From NCBI GenBank assembly GCA_023375675.1, contig JALQBC010000041.1:248001-312000 (forward strand): 64,000 bases of DNA, in the 5' to 3' direction. The position numbers were made by a program, and so were the translations under genes. Every line of letters starts with the position of its first letter. Position 1 is the first letter of the stretch. The notes beneath the pieces were generated by a model. That model saw only the letters and a program-made list of their open reading frames with translations. It was not told where the DNA came from and searched no databases. The DNA is from Cytospora piceicola (taxonomy: Eukaryota; Ascomycota; Sordariomycetes; Diaporthales; Cytosporaceae). Of the stretch, positions 12,001-23,747 are shown piece by piece.

Positions 12001-12899
12001 TCTATTTTATAAAATACTCGATATATAACTACCTATAACTATACTTCCGCTTACGTTTAGCTATAATACGCTATAACTTATAATATTTAAAAGCCTTATT
12101 ATACCTTTACGTTTTATTATTATCTACTTTTATAGACTTTATAGCTAATAAATCTTACTTATATAAGTTAAATTATAATAGCTTATTTAAAAACAGATAA
12201 ATTATAAATAATATTAAGTAGATATTTATATATAGAGTTATTTTAAGCTTATATATTAGTTTACTTACCTTATATATAATTTAAAACAGTCTTATACGCT
12301 GTTAAGAATACTTTCGGGCTAAATTCCTAGGTAGTATATAGCTATAATAAAGTTCGATAAAAACTTAGTTACTTAAAGTAAACTTATATTAACGATATTT
12401 TTTATTATATTATAGTTTTATAGCTATTTAAGCTTTAGCGATTATAAGTTACGCTTTTTCTTAAAATATATCTTAAGCTAACGCTAAAATACCTTTTTTT
12501 AACTAGTTTATTCCGGTAAGATTAAATCTATATAAAAGCTAGTTAGTAAAGTATTTCGTAGCTTTATTATAAACGTTATTTAAGTTAAACTATAATATTA
12601 AGATAATATCGGTTTATTTAACTTTAAAATACGTTATAATAAATATCCGAATAGCTAATTCTATTATCTTATTTTTATTTTCGGACTAACTATCGGTTTA
12701 TAAGTATTAAACGGTTAAATAAGCTAGCTTAATATTTAAACCGGACTATAAGCTTTATTAAAAGTTTAAAAAAAAATTAAAATCTCTATTAAAGATAATA
12801 CGTTATAAAATACTTTAGTTATATAAATATAATATACGTAATAGTATATATATTTAATCTACGGCTATATATATAGTATTATTAAAAATAACGATAGTT

Positions 12900-14960
12900 A
12901 CTTTATTATACTTATTTATAACCGAAAGAAAGACGTCGAAGAAAAGTATTTTAAGGATTACCTATAAAGTATTAACGGCTAAAACGTCGGGTAAAGCTAT
13001 TATAAAGTTTATAATAATAATATAAAACAGGATTAACAGTAAAAGAATAAGCTATATCTTACTTAGTAACTATTAGTTTTTATTACGATTTACTATATAA
13101 ACCGGATAATTTTTAATATATTCGAAAACCTTCTAACGGTAATTCTTAATTATAAACCGGTTAGTAAGGTTATATTAGACTTTATTTTTACCGAAGTAAT
13201 ACTTAACGTTATAAGCTTTAATAATAAGATTTATAGTTACTTATACTAGGATATAAAAGCGTTATTTACTAGATAACTTTATAAAATATAAAAGTCTATT
13301 TATATTTAACTCGAATAGTATATTTACCTTTATTTAATTACTTTATAGTTATTAAATAATATTAATTTAACTAACGTATTTTTAATATCTTATAATAATA
13401 TAATTTTTAAACGTTTAGTCGATAAAGATTTCGGATATACTATATAAGGTAATATTTTCTTATAATTTATTAAATATACTATTATTTTTTATAGGCTATT
13501 AACTTATCGGTAGCTAAAAGATAATATTTATTAATACGTTAGTTACCTTTAAAATATAATAAACGTTTAAACTATATTAGCTTAAATACTTTAATATAAA
13601 AATAAGTTTTATATTTATCTTAGTTTTATTTACTATATCGAAAGACGTTTACTTAACGATACCGATAGTAATAACGTAGTTTATAAAGATATATATAGGT
13701 TATTTATAGTTTAAACTAATAACTATATAGAGTTTATAAACTAGCTATACTAAATAAGTAACCTTGAGTTCGGTTAACTAGTATTTACGTTTAGCCGTAT
13801 TAATAGTTTTACTTAAATACTATAATAAACGGATTTAAATATAAAGTATAAGTAACTTCCGGTTTTATTTAAAATTATCGTTTAACTAAAAAACAATACT
13901 TAAAAATCTAACTTCTTTTAAAGTATTTAACTAAATAAATAACAGCTTATCCGGGTTTTAATAAAATAAGGCGTTTTTACCTATTAAGGCCGACTTAAAA
14001 TTGTTAAAAAAGTATACCTTTTTTCGGGTAAGCTTAAAAAAGGTTTAATAAGTATAGTTCTTTTAAGCGTTACCTTTTAGAAGTTTCTTATCTTCTTATC
14101 TTTTAGTAAGTATTTAAGTCTTTTATCTTTATAATAGATCGATACGTTTAATATACCGTAGTACGAAATAGCGAAGATAACCTATAAAGCTAATAAACTT
14201 CTCGAGTTACTATAACGTAATAAAGAACTATAGTTAAATAATAGTCTTTACTTAGTTTAAAGTATTATATATATTTAGTTTATTAACTTTAAATCCGAGT
14301 AATTTTATTAAAAGATATCCGATAAAAGATTTTTTAGTTAATAAGGATATATAACGTTTTATAAATAGTATAAATAGCTACTTTAAATACTTTATATACT
14401 TTTTAGTAGTATTAAAAAAGATAATAATATTATCGATAAACGTAGTAATAAAATACTTAAACAGCTAAAGTATATAGTTTATATATTATTAAATATACGC
14501 CGGTAAATTATAGAATTTTATAAATATAACCTTTAGCCGTTTTTAACTATAGTAACTAACTAAAGTAAACTATTCGTAATATAGTAAGTATACTTAAAAC
14601 TAATAAAAAAATAAGCTTATATCGATAATAGTAAAAAAAGACTTACTATAAATATTCTTAAAAACGTTTAACTAAAAGGGTAACGGATATATATCGGGAA
14701 TAGTTACTTTATTAAAAGTACGAAGGTTTATAACTATACGTTTTTTACGTTTACTTTCTACTATCTTCTATACTATAAAAACAGGTAAGCCGAATAAGGT
14801 AGATTAAGTAATCTATTTAATATAACCTTATTTATAAAAACCGTTTATTATACCGTTAATAATTTTTTAATCCTTTTTATTAAAGTAATACGGTCGTTAC
14901 GATATCTTTTAATTTTATTAGCCTTCGACTAAAAGAACTCGTATCTACTTACCTTTAAAT
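12900..14960 (-). pseudogene. Ghost gypsy pol (reverse transcriptase, RNase H, integrase zinc domain), RIP-degraded
   Basis: Bounds cover only the part I could recognise. Minus-strand translation near 14,900-14,560 gives a block like TFNKVTIPDIYPLPQ, then VIDISSFFYQF, both typical reverse transcriptase fingers and palm. The active-site region at about 14,420-14,440 reads FIDNIIIF, where intact relatives have F-[IL]-D-D-I-I-I-F, so one catalytic Asp is now Asn through a G-to-A change. Downstream come KSFIGY and LLGFKV, then FISFIGYLRYFV, matching the thumb and connection of fungal gypsy elements. Near 13,200-13,080 YNLTNRFIIKNYR plus YIKNYPVY resembles the HHCC integrase finger with its cysteines mutated. 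In-frame stops are frequent. Confidence 0.85.
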
Positions 14961-17900
14961 ACTTAAATATTCGAAGTGTTTTTAAATATATATATAAACT
15001 TATATATAAAATAGTCTACTTCCGATATAAACTTAAACGAATACCGGTATATATATATATTGTTTAATAGCTTTATTTTAAGCGGGTCTTTAATATAAGT
15101 AATACTAAGTTTTTTATTTAAACGAAGATATTTACGTATCTTTATATCTGTCTTATTTAAAAGCAGCTTATTTAAAATAAATTCTTTAATACTAATAAGT
15201 TATTCGATACTATTTAAAGCGTTTAATACGTTAGTAAGGTCAAACTTAAAAGATAAGTTAATAATTACGTTTTATATAAATAGCTCGGAATAATAAAAAG
15301 ATAATTAATTATAATTTAATAAGGTTTAAATAGTACTTTCTTATCTTATACGTTTTATATATTCTTCGGAGACAGGTTCGAATATACTTAAATAAGTATT
15401 TTTATTAATTTTTAAAAAAAAAGACGATTAATTTATAGCTATTACGTTATAAAAGTCTTAGCTAATTAAAGTATTTACTTAACCTTTTTACTTTAGCTTA
15501 AATAAAAAAGATTTAGTTTTCTTATAAGTAACTTAATAATAAGTATAATACAGCTTAATCGTAATAGAATTATAGTAGTAAAAGCGGCTTTTACCTTATA
15601 AGTATATAAAGCGGTTTTAATAAAAACCGATACCTTTACTTATATATTGTTAAAGTAACTAAATAATATACTAACTACCGAGTTAAAAATATTTATTTAA
15701 TATAATATTATAAATTCTTATCTTATTAGTAGTTTTATATTTAAGCGTTTAAATACTTATACTTTTATTTTTACCGATAAAATAGTAAGCGAACTGTTTA
15801 AAATAGCTTAATAAAAGATATTAAACTCGGCTTAGCTAAAAGTATTTATTTTACTTATCCTTTAAAGATTAACTCGGGCTTTTTAGTTTATTTTAGTATT
15901 AGGTATTAAATTTAGTATTATTTAAAAGATTATATATTTAAAAGCCCCGGTATTATAATAAGTATTAAAAGTATAACTAGTTAAAGAACTATACGCCTTA
16001 ATATAAACGTATATATAACTATAACCTTTATAAGATAATACTTAAAGCGGTATATTAAGGTTTAAAACAGAACCTTTTTATCTTATTATACCGGAGTACG
16101 TTTTAACGTTATTATAATAATAATAATATTTAAAGAAACGTAGTTTAAATAAGAAAACGTAACTATAATCGATATAATAAAAATCGTCCGGATAAAACAA
16201 ATATCTTTCGTAATAAATACTATCGTTTAATGGTTTCGGAGTAAATAGTTTTATATTAAAGTTATATATATTAACGTCTTCGACTATTACGTATTCGTTA
16301 TTCGAAAGTCCTTTTTCGTCGGTAGGTTAGTTATCTTTTAAGCTTATCTATTTATTAGTATCTTTTAATAGTTCGTCTGTTATAATAAACGTTATTTTTT
16401 TATTAACCGGATATAAGCTGTTTTATATTAACTTTTCTTTATAAGCGGTATTATATTAAAAAGTACCGTCGTTTACGTTAAAGAGTTAAACGTTTTTTAT
16501 TATTACGTTACTTTTACTATTTTAATAAACGAAACGTTAAAAGATCTTAAACTAATTATAACGCTTTTACAGGTAACGTTATTTAAAAGGACTTTAGTTT
16601 ATAGTATTAGTTAATAACTATAACGTTAGCTTAAGTAATAGCGGGTTATAAGTAGCCCGTTATTAGTTTTAAACAGCCTTTTTTATTTTAATTAGCTATT
16701 TTTATTACTCGGGTAATAACTTTTAATAATTGTTTAAACTAAGTTATAGAAACTGTTTTAATACTTAAGCTTAAAGTAAGGCTTATTTAAACTGCTAAAA
16801 GTTAAAACAGTTAAGCGATAAAACCGGTTATTAAAAGTCGGCTTTTTATAGCTAAAAACGGATAAGCTAAGCTTAATATCGTAGTAGCTTAAGTTAACGT
16901 CTGTTTATAACAGGCTATTATAGTCTTATATAAATAAATACGGCCTTTTTTTTAAGTATATATTAAGTCTTTTACTTAACTTTAAGCTTATACTCGAAGT
17001 TTTAAGAGTTAGCATTATACTTAAAGCGATTAAAGTAATAGGTAACTATCTGTTTATTAATTCGGTTTTATATATTTTAAATAATAAAACTATTTAGCTA
17101 TTCGGCTAAAACAGTAAAATAACGAATATATTAAATAAAGTCTAAAATATTTCTATTATTTTAGGTATTATATTATATATATCGAAGGCTGTTTAAAATT
17201 CTGTCGGTTATATTATAAAATATATTAAAGTTTATAATAAAATACTCTTTTTACTTTATTTATATATTAAAGTAAATAGTTAGGTTAAATCTTTTATTAT
17301 TTAATAAAATATTTTAAAACTATAAATAAGTAAATCCGGTAAAGTAAGTAAAGAAATTTTAATATAAGGTTTATCGTCGAATTTCGATATTAGTAATATA
17401 TATATAATAACGTTAAATAAACGTTAACAGGTCTTTTTATACCGTTACTTTATTATCTATACGAGATATTTTTATAAGCTTTTTAGTATTATTCTAGCTA
17501 GTATATAGTTTAAATCTTCCGAAAGTATTTTTTTTAAACTTATAGGTAAATAATAAGTTTATAAGTAGTTAAAAAACGTTAATCGATAGTTTACGTTTAT
17601 AGTTACGTATATCTCGGCTTTTATTTCGGTTAAGATAATAACTAAATAGGCTTCTATTTTAGTCGTAATTATAGATAAAGTCGTTATTATTTAAGCTATC
17701 GTTTAAGTTATTATTAAAGTTTTTATTATTACCGGCTATATAGTATATATAGTTTTTAACAGGTTATATATTACTTCTTCGGGTAGTATAATTATATTAA
17801 TAAAAATTTTTAAAATAAGCTATCGGTTTATAAGTAATATAATAGAAATTAAAAGGATTACCTAATAGTATATAAAATAACGGTATTTATAAACTTATCT

Positions 17901-19190
17901 TTTATTTATATAGTCGAAACGTTTCGGTGTTTTTTAATATAGAGATTATAACGTTAATACGATATTCTTTTTTAAAACTACTTAGTAAGTTCGTTTATAT
18001 TAAGGTAATTTCCGGTCGGTTAAGTATATTAGTTTAAATAGCTTATAAAACTAAATCTCTTTTTTATAGTAATATTATAAAAATAATTAAAAACGATATA
18101 ATATATAAGCGGATAGTTTCGGTTATTAATTTAAATAAAGGTAGAACCTTTAAATTACTACGTTATATACTTTCTATTATTTTAAATTATCGTTCGGGGT
18201 TTTAAATAGTTTTTTTATCTTTTCTGTCTGTTTCGACCGTTATTTCTCGGCTTTTTAATACTTTAAGTTCTCTTACTATATAAACTATTAGTTTAACTAA
18301 GATATAAGCAGGAGGTTAGTATTTTAAAGGGAACGGAATTTTTAAAGTATTATAGATAATTACCTTTTATTTATACTCTGTTTAGCTTAAACCGAATATC
18401 GCTTTAAAAAGTAGCCTTTATTCGTTATAAAATAGGCTTTCGAACTTAAGTTTTTATAAAGACTAATAGATCGGTTTACGTTCTTTTAAGTTATAAGTAT
18501 AGCTTAACCGTTATAGATTATAAAAGTACCGGAATTTATAATAAAACTCGATATTTTTATCGGACTAACTATATATAATAATAAAAAAATAAACGTTATC
18601 GGGCTTTTATAGCTAACGATTAAAGTAATATATCTTATAAATATATTCTATAAAACGTTTTTAAATATAATAAAGTTAGTCGTTTTTATTTTAATTATTA
18701 TAATAATACTTAAGGTAAAAAGTATAAAGCTACTATTAGTTAGTATAGTTAGTCGAATACTTTAAGAAAGTAAGATTATAGTCTATAACGTAAAGTCGGT
18801 ATCGGGTAAGGTATTTAATAATAGCTGCTTTAATATAACGTAAAAACTAAATATCTTTAACGACCGTATAGTTTTATAGTATTACTAAAAATATATCCGG
18901 GAAATATACGTCGAATACGTCGTTTAAACCCGATATAGCTATAACACGGAATTCTTATAGTAAATAACCGGTAAGTTATAATAAATAAATAATAATACCG
19001 GCTAAGTAAATAAAATAATACTTTTACGCTTTTTAATCTTTTAAGATCTAAAGATTAAAGCTAATTACCTACTAGCTATTATAATAATAGTAATTTAATA
19101 ACTATTATAGTATAGTCTAATAAACCTAATTTATAGTATTAAAAAGCTAAGCGATATATAACGGAACGTATTTAAGTTATAGCTACTATT

Positions 19191-19429
19191 TAATAGTAAC
19201 GGTATAGTATAGTAGTATATAATAAAGATAAATTCTCTTTTTTTTCTCTTTATATAACTAAGTACTTCTATAAACTATATATAGACTTATAAACTTACCG
19301 TAAACTTACCTTAAGTTTATTATATAATTACCGTACGTTTAACCGTTTAAATTACCGGTAAATATACAGTAAATTCGTAGGTATATTCACGGGTAGGTTC
19401 GCTACGAACCCACCGGTAGGTATATAATA
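19191..19429 (-). repeat. LTR (5' LTR in element orientation) of gypsy element 1
   Basis: 239-bp direct repeat of 8829-9067, beginning TAATAGTAACGG and ending TATAATA. Followed by target copy ATTTC at 19430-19434. In element orientation the next internal bases include TAGTAGC, which before RIP could have been a TGG-type primer-binding site; this is weak. Confidence 0.9.
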
Positions 19430-20417
19430 ATTTCGGAAGTAAAGCTATATAAAATTGTTTATTATATAGCTTTCGTAGCTATTAAAAATAAGTAAATAGG
19501 CTTTTAATCGGTAAGAAGGTTAAGTATAAAGAATAAAGATTTCTTTTAGCTAAAAGATAGCTATAAGGTTTATTATCTACCTTTTTTCCGTTACTATAAA
19601 TTTTTAAAAGTCGAATTTTAGCTTTAATCGAATATCCGAGGGGAATTATTATTATTAAACCGATTTACCTTTAAAAATAACTAAAGGAAAAAAGGCTACG
19701 CCTATAACGGAGATAGTTTTAACGAAAAAAACTTAAGCTTTCGAACTAAATACTTTTTTTTATATTAAACGGCTTTTAAAACTACTTAAAATAAGGCTAT
19801 TTAAACCTTAGCTTTTTATAATTCTAGCCTTATTTATATTATAACGGTTCTTAGCTTTAATAGCTTTAATATAAAAGAAGGCTAAATAATAAAACTAAGG
19901 CTTAATTATAGCTGTATAAGCTTTATTAACTTTTATAACTTCTATTATTTAGCTTTTTTAAGTTCGAATTAAAGGATTTCTCTTTAAAAATCGTTTTATC
20001 TAATAGTAGCCGATAAAGTTTAGGTTGCCTTAAATAGCTAAGATCTTTTAAGTAAATTCTTTTACCTAAACGTAGGTTAATAGTAGGCTTAGATTACTTT
20101 AAGTAATAACCTATTTAGCTAAATAGTCTTTTTAAACTTTCGAAAGCTTTTACTTAAGTATATAGGCGATTTAAGATAGTTAGTAACTTTAAAGTTTATT
20201 TTATAAAATACTCTTTAATACTAACTATTCGAGGGAAGCTTACTTAATAGACTTCCCGTTTTTAATAGCTACGAAAGTATCTTTAACGTCGACTTCGAGA
20301 TAAAAAGATATAATAATTAAGGGAATTAAATAGTGTAAAAATAAATTAATTTAGATAAGAATTAGTTAAGAAATAAGGGAGTTATATAGGGGGTCTTTAT
20401 TCGAGGTAGCGGTAAAG

Positions 20418-20463
20418 GAGGTGGCCTATATAAGGGGGTGGCCTACTTATAGGGTGTTTGACT
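20418..20463 (-). repeat. Right terminal inverted repeat of the Fot1-like element
   Basis: Inverted copy of the left terminal repeat, ending ...AGGGTGTTTGACT at 20463 and followed by TA. Normal-composition DNA resumes immediately beyond it. Confidence 0.9.
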
Positions 20464-20465
20464 TA

Positions 20466-21883
20466 CCCTTCCTTATAACACAACTTTCGGCAAGCTACAC
20501 CATTCTCTCAGGACCTTGCGAAACTTCCCTTTCCAGCAGTACTGTTTGGCTCTTCGCACCTTGATGAAGCTTGCCTGCGAAATTCTGTACGATAACGAGG
20601 GCGAATATGCAGTGGATCGTTGTATATATTCACACGTATTCCGCTGAGATCCCAAACGACGGAAACCACCTGGGCAGTTGATGGGAATGCCCGCTTGCTC
20701 ACTCACACCTATCTTTTGTATCCAAGACTTTTGTTCTCATCTTTGTCAACATATTTGGTATATACTTCACCAGGCGTATTATCCCCATGACATTACACTA
20801 TGTCCGTACGGGATTGATTGTAAGACACGGGGCTGTGGGATGCCGGGCTGTGGGATATTGGACCCCTTAGTAATCAGAACATGACCAGTTGACTTCGGGC
20901 AAGAGCCATGGCCTCCATACTCTTGTATTTATACTGAGTTCCTTGGTGGAGTCTTCAAATGTTGGGTATGGGAATGCTCCTCTTCTTCTTGCTGACCCTC
21001 CTCCATCTTCATATTCCTCCCCGCCGCCTCAGTACCGTCAGATTTAGCACCGAGATTACCATGGTGTTTGTCATCCATGGATCACTGAGATCCTGTATGC
21101 CCTCACTAGAAAAGACATCATCAGCGTTCTCATTTTCAGGGTCCTGGCTATCGCTGAAGGTTCTCCGTTGGCCTCTTACAAGTCGATCAGGTTGACGCTG
21201 TTGAATATGACCAGGTGTTGGTTGACATCAAAAGAAGATCGCAGGCTAATGGGGCGAGGAATCAGGGGGGAAGGTTAATACATCGTGAGGCTGGATTGGC
21301 AAATCTGGGGAGGGTTATCATCCCAAACGCCCCCGATCGAATTGGTTGATACGAGTTTCCGGCCCGTGGTGCAGCGTATGCATAAATTAGACCTGAATAG
21401 CAGCTGGTTGGGTTTATGTGCCTAAGTTATTGAGGGAGCAGGACTTCGTGATAATCCTACATACCCTAGGGTACTTAAGTAGGTACCTAGGTAGAAGTAA
21501 CCAGGTAGCAAGACAGGTTATAATTCTCAATGCTTTCCTAAAACACAAGATTCATTTCATTGTACATTACCCTACATACCTGTGTAGGTACCGTATCACA
21601 ATACACCCGACCTTCCAGCCCCTTCCTAGTGATAGTTTGTGGTCCAAGCTGGAATTAGGGAACTCTCCGGGCTGTAAGCTTCACATCCTCGACACCAATA
21701 AAGTTGACCCCTCCGCATATGTTAAGAAACTATTTTCATAACCCGGATCAATTCACTACAGTAAATATGGACGCACTTTGCAAAAAGACTTGTACTAGAA
21801 CCCCACTAACCTTTCTTCCCTTCCTTCAGATCCCCAGTACCTTCAACAAACTCACATAGCCTGTCAACTCTCAATCCATCAAA
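20466..21883. other. Intergenic region right of block A, no gene seen
   Basis: Normal base composition resumes directly at the transposon end. Only short unsupported frames are present. A double TAGGTACCTAGGTA palindrome lies at 21,480-21,493. Part of this region must be the promoter of the gene at 21,884. Confidence 0.5.
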
Positions 21884-22811
21884 ATGTCGTCCATCATTGC
21901 CACTATTCTCTACCTCGGAGGCCTAGCCATGTTTTGGCTGTACTTTCGCATCTCAAACGACCAGTCTTCCGCTCCTGACGAGCACCAAGGTCATGTTCTT
22001 GCCGACGAGTACGGAGAAGTGCTGAGCGACGAGGAGCCCGAAACACACGGTCAGCGCTACACTGAAGAAGATCTCATGGCCCTTGACTGTTGGGACCACG
22101 GTAAGGAGCCTGTTTGACCATTCATCCATTACTCGCATTACTTACGAGTAGTCCCAACTGTACAGTGCTTGAAATCGGTATCAGAAAGTACGTAACGGGA
22201 CACAGCAGCAACGAAGACACAGGTGTACTTAACGGCTGGTCAGTAATGCTGTGCAACGACTTCATCAACCGCGAAAGAGCAGCTGCCGGACTACCTCCGT
22301 TTCCCGACCTCGGCCGCCCTTACAGTTGGGAGCACTGGGAATTTGCGAGGCCGCTCATCACGCTGTTTTGGGGCTTCTCCTTGAGTAAGACTCTCCCTTC
22401 TCCCCCATATTCGTCTATACAGAAGGATGAATTTTGACGTACGAATCAATAGGTGTCATAAGCAAAGCTGTCCTACGTAACCCAGCCAAGGTCACAATCG
22501 AGGACATTTACGAAGCGGACGCGGAGTTCAGAGCGGAGGGATACTGGGGCCGGGTCTTCATGTGGCCGTTATCGCGAGGAGGAGACGGAGAAGTATTCGA
22601 TCGATACCTTGGAGGGGCTGAACGTGAGGGGCGGTCGAATCGCTTCAGACTGCGCTCGCTGAGTTGCTCGGCTGTTGTGTGCCGCGAGGACTTCAGGGTG
22701 GTGGAGGCTTGTGCGTGCTGGCGGGACGACTGCCCATACCGGGAGAGAATGGCCAAGGTTCATGGGGTCGAAGTGAGCATGCTGGATGAGTGGCGGAAGT
22801 TGGAAATCTGA
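21884..22811 (+). CDS. Orphan three-exon protein with one N-terminal membrane segment
   Basis: Three exons are inferred: 21884-22100, 22166-22384 and 22453-22811. Introns are 65 and 68 bp, with donors gtaagg and gtaaga and acceptors tacag and aatag; phases agree at both joins, giving 264 residues. Residues 5-21 form a hydrophobic segment (IATILYLGGLAMFWLYF), which could be a signal anchor. The middle is acidic, then comes a Trp/Phe-rich region (SWEHWEFARPLITLFWGFS). The C-terminal part is Arg/Cys-rich (SCSAVVC, VVEACACWRDDCPY). I recognise no family. The consistent splicing and the start directly after a CT-rich leader support a real gene. Its end lies 105 bp from the end of the convergent dehydrogenase gene. 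Confidence 0.6.
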
Positions 22812-22916
22812 ACAACCGTGGGCGGTGGCTATGCAAGGAGAGAACATATGGATACCTAGGTACTACAAGGGGCATGATTCACTTCCGAGTCTTCATATCA
22901 GATCCTAATCATGTCT

Positions 22917-23747
22917 CTACCACGGGATATCCTTTCCGAAGCGATCCACGTAACATATGTTCTTCGTATGGCCTTCCCCAAACCCATCTATCATCGGCAA
23001 TAGCGTCTTCAAGCTCTCCTCACAGCTAAAAGCCCCGTCCTCCTTTACGCTCACCAGACCCGTCTCCACCCTCCCCGGATGCACCAGCGCGAAGAAAACT
23101 CCCGGCACATCAATGCTCATACTCCTCACCACCGCATTCAACGCCGCCTTGCTCGCGCGGTACGCATACCCACCACCCTTGTCGTTGGCCCCCACGCTGC
23201 CCATGCGAGACGACATGATGACCACCCGGGGGTTGAGGTTCCTCTGTGCCGCCAAGCGCAGGTTGGGCAGCACCGCCGTCAGGATATTGAAAGTGCCCAC
23301 GACGTTGATCTCGAACGTCCTCGTCATCGTCGCCGCGTCCATGGCGTCCAGCGCCTCAGCCGCCGCCACGTCCTCGGACCTGTTCACCTCCACGCTGGGG
23401 ACCAGTCCGCGGACGCCGGCACAGTGGATGACGAGACGCACCGGCGTCCCCTCGCCTACCCACCTGCGCGCGAACGCCTCCAGCTCCTCCGCCGGCGAGG
23501 TGACGTCGAGCTGCACGTATGCCGAGCGGCGGCCGTGGGGGTGGTGGCTGCCATGCGTGGTGCCGCCTTGGCCTGTCCAGGGTTGCCTGTCGATTCCGAC
23601 GACCTGGAATGCGCCATCCTCGTCGCGTGTCTCGTCCGAGAGCCTGACAAAGTGCTGGAAGAAGGCGCGGCCGAGGCCGGAGAAGGCGCCTGTGATGAGG
23701 ACCGCTGGCAGCTTGGAGGATGGTGTTGGGAGCTCTTGTTGAGGCAT
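22917..23747 (-). CDS. Short-chain dehydrogenase/reductase (SDR)
   Basis: A 276-residue intronless frame of classical SDR length. The Rossmann fold opens with the cofactor motif TGAFSGLG (residues 19-26, the T-G-x-x-x-G-x-G pattern). LVIHCAG corresponds to the N-A-G strand, with His-Cys in place of the usual Asn-Asn/Asn-Ala. The catalytic Ser lies in VIMSSRMGS, and the Tyr-Lys pair is Y196-x-x-x-K200 in YRASK. FEINVVG supplies the structural Asn. HPGRVETGL after the active site fits the usual P-G-x-x-x-T segment. The substrate cannot be told from sequence. A His/Gly-rich insert (residues about 62-72, between strands 2 and 3) is unusual. The gene is tail-to-tail with the orphan gene at 21884-22811. 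Confidence 0.9.
   Translation of the reverse strand: MPQQELPTPSSKLPAVLITGAFSGLGRAFFQHFVRLSDETRDEDGAFQVVGIDRQPWTGQGGTTHGSHHPHGRRSAYVQLDVTSPAEELEAFARRWVGEGTPVRLVIHCAGVRGLVPSVEVNRSEDVAAAEALDAMDAATMTRTFEINVVGTFNILTAVLPNLRLAAQRNLNPRVVIMSSRMGSVGANDKGGGYAYRASKAALNAVVRSMSIDVPGVFFALVHPGRVETGLVSVKEDGAFSCEESLKTLLPMIDGFGEGHTKNICYVDRFGKDIPW

Larger units (their letters stand above)
8829..19429 (-). mobile_element. Ty3/gypsy LTR retrotransposon nested in the Fot1-like element
   Basis: Two direct repeats of exactly 239 bp (8829-9067 and 19191-19429) bound the element. A 5-bp target duplication ATTTC lies immediately outside (8824-8828 and 19430-19434). Total length is 10,601 bp. LTRs start TG (TA in one copy, as RIP would cause) and end TA where CA is expected. 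Minus-strand ghost translation gives the Ty3/gypsy order: reverse transcriptase (about 14,900-13,900), then an RNase H region, then an integrase zinc-binding block (about 13,200-13,080). LTR differences are nearly all C/T or G/A transitions. The element lies 5'-LTR at right, 3'-LTR at left. It is longer than usual for the family, and 2-3 kb downstream of pol is unassigned. Confidence 0.9.
8230..20340 (-). pseudogene. Ghost Fot1/pogo-type transposase, interrupted and RIP-degraded
   Basis: Bounds are approximate. The N-terminal and central part lies at about 19,435-20,340 and the C-terminal part at about 8,230-8,820, both read on the minus strand. Near 19,810-19,860 the translation runs NRYNINKARII followed by a block typical of fungal pogo transposases (N-x-Y-N-x-D-E, then GQGSNGLVLGSS in intact relatives). 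At about 8,740-8,790 the sequence resembles the family's QPLDLSVFSPLKTAYR segment, followed by NKARKEGLTALNIR and a KAAGL motif. Stops occur where CAA, CAG, CGA or TGG codons would be expected, as RIP predicts. It cannot make protein. Confidence 0.82.
7979..20463 (-). mobile_element. Fot1/pogo-like DNA transposon, RIP-mutated and split by an LTR retrotransposon
   Basis: The two ends are inverted copies beginning AGTCAAACACCCTATAAGT and are flanked by TA on both sides (7977-7978 and 20464-20465). Fot1-family elements are known for termini starting AGTCAAGCACC and for TA target duplications. Removing the nested retrotransposon with one target copy (10,606 bp) leaves about 1,879 bp, close to the roughly 1.9-kb size of Fot1. 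Minus-strand translation on both sides of the insertion gives a ghost transposase in which RIP has turned Gln, Arg and Trp codons into stops. The whole block has very low GC content, and CpA is nearly absent. The element was therefore present before the gypsy insertion and is now dead. Confidence 0.9.

Noticed and set aside
12900..14960. Copia-type element for block A
   Set aside because: The RT block precedes the integrase finger in reading direction, the Ty3/gypsy order; the copia order would be reversed.
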